A DNA stretch of 26,574 bases, from the NCBI GenBank assembly GCA_036276195.1, contig DATBED010000002.1:1-26574 (forward strand), written 5' to 3'. Shown piece after piece: positions 21,501 through 26,574 of the stretch; position 1 is the first letter of the stretch; each line of letters begins with the position of its first letter. A model generated the notes under the pieces. The model was not told the origin of the DNA and did no database searches. It saw only the letters and a list, made by a program, of their open reading frames with translations. The DNA comes from DATBED01 sp036276195 (GTDB lineage Bacteria; Patescibacteriota; Saccharimonadia; Saccharimonadales; UBA4665). The position numbers and the translations under genes are program-made.

Positions 21501-23344
21501 TACAGCGAAGTTTTAAGCACGCGCGACTTGTTCTCGTTAGCCACCGTCTTGAGGAATTGCTCTATGCCAAGCGTCAACGACACCTCCATCACCTGCATAT
21601 CAGATCTGATGCGCGGCACCACTTCCCCGCTGGCAATTTCTTTCTCACCGATCACGATAGTGTAGGGTACCTTGGCCACTTCGGCCGCCCGAATCTTCTT
21701 ACCGACTGACTCGTTGGAATTGTCGACCATTAGGCGCAGACCTAGCTCTTTGGCCTGCAGGCGCACTTTTTCAGCAAAATCCAGCGTAGTCGGCTCTTGA
21801 TTAACCGTAATTAGACGGATTTGCTCCGGTGCTAACCACACCGGGAACCGCCCGGCCGTATGCTCAATATAAACCGCTAAAAACCGTTCCACCGACCCCA
21901 GCAGTGCTTTATGAACCATGACCGGCTGCTTTTCCGAACCTTCGGCATCGGTGTAAGTCAAACCAAAGCGAGCCGGTTGAACAAAGTCTAGCTGCTCGGT
22001 GGCGCACTGCCATTCGCGCCCCAAGGCATCGGTTACCATAATATCGATCTTTGGCCCATAAAAAGCCGCTTCGCCCTCTTCTATGAAATAGTCCACCTCC
22101 AACTTTTTGGCCACTCCTTCAATGGTAGCCTGGGCAGCCTCCCAATCTTTCGGATCACCAAGGTACCCTTCCGAATCATCGCGGAAAGACAGCCGTGCCC
22201 TAAACTTCATATCAAACACTGAGTACATGTCCCTAATCATGGCCATAATAGTGGTAAACTCGGCCTCAATCTGGTCGAGACTGCAAAAAACATGGGCGTC
22301 ATCTATTGAAATTGAGCGCACTCGAGACAGGCCATTCAATTCGCCCTTCTTTTCATCGCGGTACTGCACTGTCGATTCCATGTAACGGACTGGAAGCTCA
22401 CGGTAACTGCGTGGCCTAGAGGCATAAATCTGGATATGGTGCGGGCAATTCATCGGTTTCAGCACAAACTGGTCACTGGTTTCTTGGCTTTTGACCAGGA
22501 ACAGCTCATCACCAAATTTGTCCCAGTGCCCTGACTTTTCATACAGTTCCTGCTTAGTTATATGGGGAATAAACACTTTTTCATAACCGGCAGTGCGCTG
22601 AAGCTCTTCGGAAAAGCCCAGCAGGGCATCACGGATAACGGTGCCACGCGGCGTGAAGAGCGGCAAGCCCGCGCCTACTAGATCAGAGAAGACAAACAGG
22701 TCAAGTTCCTGGCCCAGTTTGCGGTGATCGCGTTTCTTAGCCTCTTCCAGCATTTGCAAGTAGCTAGCCAGCTCGGCTTCGCTGTTAAAAGCTACTCCGT
22801 ATAGGCGCTGCATTTGAGGATTTTTTTCGTTGCCGCGCCAGTAAGCCCCGGCCACACGCATCAATTTAAACGGCCCTACCTGGCCGGTCGAGGCCACATG
22901 CGGGCCCCGGCAGAGGTCGGTAAAGTCGCCATTAGTATAGAACGACACTTCTGTTACCCCTGCTTCACCGTCGGCGATCGTGCCTAACTCTTTGGGGTCC
23001 AGATCCTTAAAATTGGTGGTGCCGGAACGCTTCAGATCGTTTAATAACTCTTCTTTATATGGCTGATTAGACTGTTGAGCCCAGGCAATGGCTTCATCGA
23101 TTGACTTCATCGTTTGCTGGAATGGCTGGTCAGCCGCGATGATTTTATGCATTTCGGCCTCAATTTTGTCGAAATCCTCTTCTGAGATCTTGGTGTCGCC
23201 CAGGTCAATGTCGTAGTAAAAGCCGTTGGCTACCGCCGGACCGACGCCAAATTGGGCCCCCGGCCAGAGGTGTTGCACGGCATTAGCCATAATATGCGCC
23301 AGCGAGTGGCGCATTACCTGAAGTTGGTCGCTTTGCTCTGTCAT
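21500..23344 (-). CDS. thrS: Threonine-tRNA ligase, TGS-less
   Basis: Charges tRNA-Thr. 614 aa. The N-terminal TGS domain (about 60 aa in E. coli) is absent: the protein begins almost directly with the editing (SAD) domain, HSLAHIMA, with zinc-type ligands H13, H17, C145 and H149 (DLCRGPHV). The class II catalytic core has motif 1 around PRGTVIRDALLGFSEELQ, zinc Cys C300 in MNCPHH with H351 in DDAHVF, motif 2 YRDEKKGELNGLSRVRS, and motif 3 LLGSVERFLAVYIEH. The C-terminal anticodon-binding domain is present. The start is supported by AAGGAG 7 nt before ATG. A terminator-like hairpin in the leader suggests attenuation. Confidence 0.97.
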   Translation of the reverse strand: MTEQSDQLQVMRHSLAHIMANAVQHLWPGAQFGVGPAVANGFYYDIDLGDTKISEEDFDKIEAEMHKIIAADQPFQQTMKSIDEAIAWAQQSNQPYKEELLNDLKRSGTTNFKDLDPKELGTIADGEAGVTEVSFYTNGDFTDLCRGPHVASTGQVGPFKLMRVAGAYWRGNEKNPQMQRLYGVAFNSEAELASYLQMLEEAKKRDHRKLGQELDLFVFSDLVGAGLPLFTPRGTVIRDALLGFSEELQRTAGYEKVFIPHITKQELYEKSGHWDKFGDELFLVKSQETSDQFVLKPMNCPHHIQIYASRPRSYRELPVRYMESTVQYRDEKKGELNGLSRVRSISIDDAHVFCSLDQIEAEFTTIMAMIRDMYSVFDMKFRARLSFRDDSEGYLGDPKDWEAAQATIEGVAKKLEVDYFIEEGEAAFYGPKIDIMVTDALGREWQCATEQLDFVQPARFGLTYTDAEGSEKQPVMVHKALLGSVERFLAVYIEHTAGRFPVWLAPEQIRLITVNQEPTTLDFAEKVRLQAKELGLRLMVDNSNESVGKKIRAAEVAKVPYTIVIGEKEIASGEVVPRIRSDMQVMEVSLTLGIEQFLKTVANENKSRVLKTSL

Positions 23345-23380
23345 AATGACTCCTTGTAATAAGATAGCACTCCAAGCGGT

Positions 23381-23423
23381 AAAACAAAAAGGGTTGAATG
23401 GTCTCGCAAGCCAGTCAACCCTT
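23381..23423 (-). terminator. Terminator-like hairpin in the thrS leader (attenuator candidate)
   Basis: On the minus strand AAGGGTTGA pairs with TCAACCCTT (9 bp) plus an inner TGG/CCA, followed by TTTTTGTTTT. It ends ~37 nt upstream of the thrS ATG. No minus-strand gene lies upstream that it could terminate, which favours attenuation of thrS. The preceding leader has short hairpins (CGAGA/TCTCG and CCAG/CTGG). I see no T-box sequence (no GGUGGNACCGCG-like stretch). Confidence 0.6.
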
Positions 23424-23668
23424 CATTCACCAGTTCTGGCGAGATAAAACTCTCTCGTCAAAACTTCACCCGTAGCGACTATCATAACAAGGTTAGTACT
23501 ATAAGGCTAGCCTATTTATGCTGTAATCTTCACATTTTCACATGGGGAAAACTTTTTGTAACTAACGTCACATTTGGCGTTAGATTTGCATCTGGGCCTT
23601 TCCTGCTCTTGTTGTGACGGGAACTTGCGCCAGACCGTGTATTACTGTAAGTTTATATCTGTAATTAG
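23424..23668. other. Intergenic stretch between the thrS leader and tRNA-Val
   Basis: No gene is visible. Toward thrS (minus strand) there is an extended -10 TGT-TATGAT (23481-23489), predicted start near 23474. Its -35 position falls on a perfect 10-bp palindrome, AGGCTAGCCT (23504-23513), which could be an operator. An inverted repeat CTAACG/CGTTAG (23562-23583) is also present. The tRNA-Val promoter on the plus strand is not clear. Confidence 0.35.
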
Positions 23669-23745
23669 GGGCGATTAGCTCATTTGGCTAGAGCGCCGCA
23701 TTGACGTTGCGGAGGTGAGAGGTTCGAATCCTCTATCGCCCACCA
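23669..23745 (+). tRNA. tRNA-Val(GAC)
   Basis: 77 nt including encoded CCA. Acceptor GGGCGAT/ATCGCCC, D stem GCTC/GAGC, anticodon stem CCGCA/TGCGG with loop TTGACGT (anticodon GAC, reads GUC and GUU), T arm AGAGG-TTCGAAT-CCTCT. Confidence 0.98.
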
Positions 23746-23800
23746 CATGAGTTTAATTTTCTGGCCCCTGTTTTAAGCATTAGCGTGTAGGGTATAATTA

Positions 23801-23829
23801 TTGACTAATATAGGATTCTCGCCTATACT
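23801..23829 (+). promoter_or_regulatory. Promoter TTGACT-17-TATACT of a small transcription unit
   Basis: -35 TTGACT (23801-23806), 17-nt spacer, -10 TATACT (23824-23829), predicted start near 23836. A further TATAAT lies at 23793-23798. With the terminator at 23994-24035 this bounds a ~200-nt transcript. Confidence 0.7.
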
Positions 23830-23856
23830 CTTACGGTTAAGCAAGGAAGTTTTGGT

Positions 23857-23970
23857 ATTCGTAAAGAGAGTCCTTTAGACGCTTTTAAGTTATTCTACGA
23901 AGAGTTGATCTCCTCCAAACCGAATAATAAGAACCGCGTCCGCCGGCCCCGTGCCACAGTAGCAAAGTAA
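23857..23970 (+). CDS. Possible 37-aa basic protein with a non-AUG start
   Basis: An open frame ending at TAA 23968-23970 encodes a plausible small protein: RKESPLDAFKLFYEEL, then SSKPNNKNRVRRPRATVAK, i.e. an amphipathic helix and a very basic tail. There is no in-frame ATG, GTG or TTG after the upstream stop. ATT (23857-23859) lies 9 nt after AAGGA and is my best guess for the start. The frame is open a further ~17 codons upstream, including VKQGSFG, so GUU near the transcript 5' end is another option. It could be a real small ribosome- or nucleic-acid-binding protein, or the unit could be a non-coding RNA. I do not recognise a family. Confidence 0.4.
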   Translation: MRKESPLDAFKLFYEELISSKPNNKNRVRRPRATVAK

Positions 23971-23993
23971 CCGGCGTTTACACCAGAGGGTTT

Positions 23994-24035
23994 GCCCCGC
24001 TCATTTCCCAGGGAAAGCAGCGGGGCTTTATTTTT
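23994..24035 (+). terminator. Strong intrinsic terminator of the small unit
   Basis: GCCCCGCT/AGCGGGGC (8 bp) encloses TTTCCC/GGGAAA (6 bp) with small internal loops. It is followed by TTTATTTTT. It separates the small unit from nrdR. Confidence 0.9.
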
Positions 24036-24080
24036 CCACTGAATTCGGCGTAGTTTTCCACTAGCATTTTTAATAGCGTT

Positions 24081-24098
24081 ATGACAATATGTTGTCAT
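24081..24098 (+). promoter_or_regulatory. NrdR-box-like palindrome over the nrdR start codon
   Basis: ATGACAA-TATG-TTGTCAT: 7-bp arms, with the second arm containing the first two bases of the ATG. The core ACAATATGTTGT fits the NrdR-box pattern (ACwATATaTwGT from memory), suggesting autoregulation. Upstream, TTTTCCACT occurs twice with a 22-bp period (24032-24040 and 24054-24062). Confidence 0.5.
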
Positions 24099-24501
24099 GG
24101 TTTGTGTGCATTGTGGTGCGAAAACGCACGTTATCAACTCCCGGTTACAGACACGTGGTAACCAAGTTTGGCGCCGCCGGGAATGCCTAAGCTGTAGAGC
24201 GGTCTTTACTACCGAAGAGGCAGCTCTGTACGAAGCAGCCTGGCTAGTTCAGGGCCCAGACGACGCTCTAGAGCCCTTTTGGCGTGACAAGCTAATGATT
24301 AGCCTATACAACAGCCTCGGGCACCGCCAAACAGCCTTAAAAGACGCCGCTGCCCTAACAGATACGGTCATTAAAAAGCTAATCCTTCAAGTAGAGAGCG
24401 GCAAGCTCTGGTCGGGTACCATCGCCCAAGTAGCTCAGGTGGCGCTTAACCGCTTCGATAAAGCCGCCAGCGTATATTATCAGGCGCGCCACCAGGCTTA
24501 G
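24097..24501 (+). CDS. nrdR: NrdR-type transcriptional regulator (zinc ribbon plus ATP-cone), divergent
   Basis: NrdR represses ribonucleotide reductase genes in response to ATP/dATP. 134 aa, somewhat shorter than usual (~150). Zinc ribbon with C3, C6, C30 and C33 (VCVHCG, RRRECLSCRAVFTT). The ATP-cone covers ~45-134 (EPFWRDKLMISLYNSL, ALTDTVIKKLI). The RRREC and FTT motifs are diagnostic. The sequence is divergent in the linker (EEAALYEAAWLVQGPDDAL replaces the usual VIKRDGR-like part). No nrd genes are in this window. A palindrome covers the start codon. Its TAG overlaps the TAA of the convergent GT2 gene. Confidence 0.88.
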   Translation: MVCVHCGAKTHVINSRLQTRGNQVWRRRECLSCRAVFTTEEAALYEAAWLVQGPDDALEPFWRDKLMISLYNSLGHRQTALKDAAALTDTVIKKLILQVESGKLWSGTIAQVAQVALNRFDKAASVYYQARHQA

Positions 24502-26165
24502 CGGCGAAGCAGCCGCCTTAAAAGGCTGCGTTTGCGGCGTTGGCTGGGGTCGGCTTCCGTCACCACCTTACGACCGCTTTCCATGATTGTCGCTTTCTCG
24601 GTTACATCAAACTTAGACAGGTACCATTTAAACATCAAGCGAGTTTGCGAGTTGAAGGCGGCTGTGCAAGCAAAAGCTATACTTGTCACCGGTAACAATA
24701 CCCACTGCAGCAGCATAAAGATGGAGCGATGGCGTTTGTAGCGCTCCGGCCGCGGCGGTAAAGTAACTAAACAGATATAAATCGTGATAATCAAGGCAAA
24801 CATGCCGGCCAGCCGCAGGGTACTGACCTCTAGAGGTATCTCATTAGCCGCCAAGTTCTGCGGGTGGAACAGCCCTGGCACGAAACCGATGTACCAGACC
24901 ATAATTGCGCTGGTGGCCCAATCTACGTGCCCCCATAAGGTGCGCAATAGCTTGGCTAAAACGTCAGCTTTCTGGATGTGATTCTTGTGCCAAAAGCCCT
25001 TATCGGCAATGTAAGCCACGTCTGAAGCTCCATACGTCCAGCGGCGCAACTGGTAAAATTGAGCGCGGATCGTTTTTCTGTAGCCTTCGGCCAGCACCGC
25101 ATCCTGATAAATCGGAATGCTAAACGGGTAAACCCGGTAATCCCCGTCGAAGTGAAAATAAGACCGCCAGAACTGATGGCCGTCCTCCACCACGGTGCGG
25201 GTACTCCAAAAATCCATCTCAATTAAAGACTTTAGCGGCTGGGCATGGGCCGAGAAGTTGCGGCTAAGGTGTTGGCGTTGCGTACCGACAATGTAAAACA
25301 AGTTATTACCGGTGGCTATGATGCGCATTAGGTTGGGAGCATCCCAGATATTATTGGTGAACATAGCCAGCGGCTGGTACGAAGCCTTAAGCGGATCGGG
25401 TACCACGCAGTATAAGTAGCTGAGGGCGGCAAAATAGCGGGTGTCGGGCCGGTTGTCGGCGTCTAGAGTGGTCACTAACACCTTGGCTGGATCAATGCCC
25501 TCATGCTTAACATAGGCCGCCAGTTTACGGCCGGCATAGGTAATATTGCCGCCCTTACCGATGATTTCGCCCGGCAAGTCGGCCGGATGCTTAACGGCTA
25601 TAGCGTGCCGAAACTTGTCACCATACAGCTCAATTAACTCTTTAACGCGGGCTTCAGCCGGCTGGCCGGCCCGTCCTTCATAGGCCATAACCAGAATTAT
25701 TTTCTTGGGGTCATAATCGGCTCCCAGCACAGCCTGGATGGTCGGTTCCAGCACTTCCCGGCTCTCATTCACGCTGGCGATGATCACCGCGTGCAGCAGA
25801 TCTTTGGGCCTCAAGTCTAGCTGGCGCGTACCCAACAATCTAAGGTTCTTTATATGCCATTTCGGCCGGGTGGCTTGGTCGGTGGCTTTCCCAGCATCTA
25901 TATCAGCCACTAAGGCAGTCCAATCCAGCCGCATGTGCTGCTTCATCATCTGGTAGCCGGCTATTCCTCTAATGGAATAAGCTGTACCCCGTACTAAAAA
26001 GATCAACAGATAGACTAGAATAAAAAACACGGCTACGGTAGTGTTGATAAAGCTTAAAATCAAAGGCAGGAATAGCAATAGCCAGCTTAAGGCGCCAGGC
26101 AGGATTTCAAAAAAGCGGTAATGACCATGCCGGTCTTTCTCGAACGGAATTTCCAAGTCCGTCAT
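24498..26165 (-). CDS. Membrane-bound processive glycosyltransferase, family 2
   Basis: 555 aa. Two N-terminal TM segments (~22-42, 44-60), a cytoplasmic GT-A domain (~105-380) and about three to four C-terminal TM segments (~408-500). The catalytic set of processive GT2 enzymes is complete: the DxD-type DAD in TTLDADNRPD (235-237), ED in VVEDGHQFW (327-328) and QLRRW (372-376). It therefore probably polymerises and exports a polysaccharide from a nucleotide sugar, as cellulose, hyaluronan or PNAG synthases do; the sugar is unknown. The C-terminal tail is very basic (RRKRSLLRRLLRR). It lies 5 bp after the 118-aa membrane protein gene, and both stop in a cluster with nrdR. Confidence 0.88.
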   Translation of the reverse strand: MTDLEIPFEKDRHGHYRFFEILPGALSWLLLFLPLILSFINTTVAVFFILVYLLIFLVRGTAYSIRGIAGYQMMKQHMRLDWTALVADIDAGKATDQATRPKWHIKNLRLLGTRQLDLRPKDLLHAVIIASVNESREVLEPTIQAVLGADYDPKKIILVMAYEGRAGQPAEARVKELIELYGDKFRHAIAVKHPADLPGEIIGKGGNITYAGRKLAAYVKHEGIDPAKVLVTTLDADNRPDTRYFAALSYLYCVVPDPLKASYQPLAMFTNNIWDAPNLMRIIATGNNLFYIVGTQRQHLSRNFSAHAQPLKSLIEMDFWSTRTVVEDGHQFWRSYFHFDGDYRVYPFSIPIYQDAVLAEGYRKTIRAQFYQLRRWTYGASDVAYIADKGFWHKNHIQKADVLAKLLRTLWGHVDWATSAIMVWYIGFVPGLFHPQNLAANEIPLEVSTLRLAGMFALIITIYICLVTLPPRPERYKRHRSIFMLLQWVLLPVTSIAFACTAAFNSQTRLMFKWYLSKFDVTEKATIMESGRKVVTEADPSQRRKRSLLRRLLRR

Positions 26166-26170
26166 AAGTC

Positions 26171-26527
26171 TTAGCGCAAAGCCAGCAATGCGTTGCTTAC
26201 AATTACGGTTAAAGTCAACAAGAGAATGCCTAGCCCCAGAATGGCGATAGCCAATTGGCGGTGGACTTTATAGGTGCGCAAGCTCAACATTACATGAATC
26301 GCCAGCACCAGCAGCGCGAAAACCACCAGCCCCAGTATGTCTACCACGCTGCCCGGCTTGAAGGCGCTAATACCTAGGCTGGAGCGGTACTGTACGATGT
26401 AACCGGTGCCATGGCTGGTACTCAAACGCAGCAAAATAAATATGCTGCCGGCCGCCGCCAAAAAGGCGTTGATGCTAAGTAGCAAGAGCACTAAATGATC
26501 GTGAAAATACTTCTTGGGAGTAGGCAT
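26171..26527 (-). CDS. Small three-TM membrane protein next to the glycosyltransferase
   Basis: 118 aa. TM segments at ~12-34, ~62-82 and ~92-114; the first loop is polar (STSHGTGYIVQYRSSLG). I do not recognise a family. The 5-bp gap to the GT2 gene suggests a partner of the synthase, for example in export or assembly. There is no Shine-Dalgarno sequence. TGG-TACAAT (26540-26548) lies 12 nt before the ATG, so the 5' UTR would be only a few bases. An out-of-frame ATG at 26536-26538 lies between the -10 and this start. Confidence 0.75.
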   Translation of the reverse strand: MPTPKKYFHDHLVLLLLSINAFLAAAGSIFILLRLSTSHGTGYIVQYRSSLGISAFKPGSVVDILGLVVFALLVLAIHVMLSLRTYKVHRQLAIAILGLGILLLTLTVIVSNALLALR

Positions 26528-26574
26528 AACTTAGCCATAATTGTACCACTCTCAAGACCATGTTTAATTATTTA

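Overview
The window looks like a chromosomal segment of a Saccharibacteria (TM7)-type member of the Candidate Phyla Radiation. The evidence is the 5' part of a 16S rRNA gene whose 530-loop departs from the usual bacterial sequence, compact genes (ThrRS without a TGS domain, 69-aa bL28), a VirD4/TraG-like ATPase with a small Pro/Ala-rich partner, a YggT protein, the competence helicase ComM, and CPR-style small membrane proteins. TAA, TAG and TGA are all used as stops, so UGA is not recoded as in Gracilibacteria. No phage, IS element or CRISPR array is seen. This is a housekeeping and core-accessory region, not an island.

Layout. 1-545: 5' part of 16S rRNA (minus), with a long hairpin-rich leader and a strong promoter at 739-768. 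799-1461: a Phd/YefM-antitoxin-like domain fused to a GNAT acetyltransferase, behind a 30-bp palindrome. 1576-6115: gyrB-gyrA operon with its own promoter. 6212-10076: membrane protein, Pro/Ala-rich small protein and VirD4-like ATPase (minus). 10077-10633: gene-free, with two divergent promoters, each starting a structured RNA; the rightward one ends in a terminator just before comM. 12248-13574: small RHH regulator, then infC-rpmI-rplT, where infC starts at AUA. 13582-15127: MarR-like regulator behind a 45-bp perfect palindrome, RNase P RNA, and a fusion of pterin carbinolamine dehydratase with RNase HI. 15162-17751: putative lipoprotein, YggT, and an alpha/beta-hydrolase-like protein. 17792-18053: tRNA-Pro(GGG) and a strong candidate for a new ~150-nt structured RNA. 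18072-20282: M50 protease, rpmB, degenerate MBL-fold protein, wHTH-nucleotidyltransferase. 20320-23344: thrS-atl-miaA operon (minus) with a terminator-like hairpin in the thrS leader. 23669-24501: tRNA-Val(GAC), a small transcription unit with a possible 37-aa ORF, and nrdR with an operator over its start codon. 24498-26527: processive GT2 glycosyltransferase and a 3-TM partner.

The most general observation is a start-site pattern. At least eight genes, including rpmB, a wHTH gene, the alpha/beta-hydrolase-like gene, the M50 protease and the RHH gene, have a sigma70-type -10 box ending 6-8 nt before the start codon and no Shine-Dalgarno sequence. This predicts leaderless mRNAs. Other genes (infC, rpmI, rplT, yggT, thrS, marR) have clear SD sequences, so the organism probably uses both modes of initiation. 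Three promoters with good -35 boxes (TTGACA-17-TATTAT, TTGACC-17-TACAAT, TTCACA-17-TACACT) put +1 at or within about 1-2 nt of the start codon. All RNA structures were found by eye, without energy calculation or covariation.
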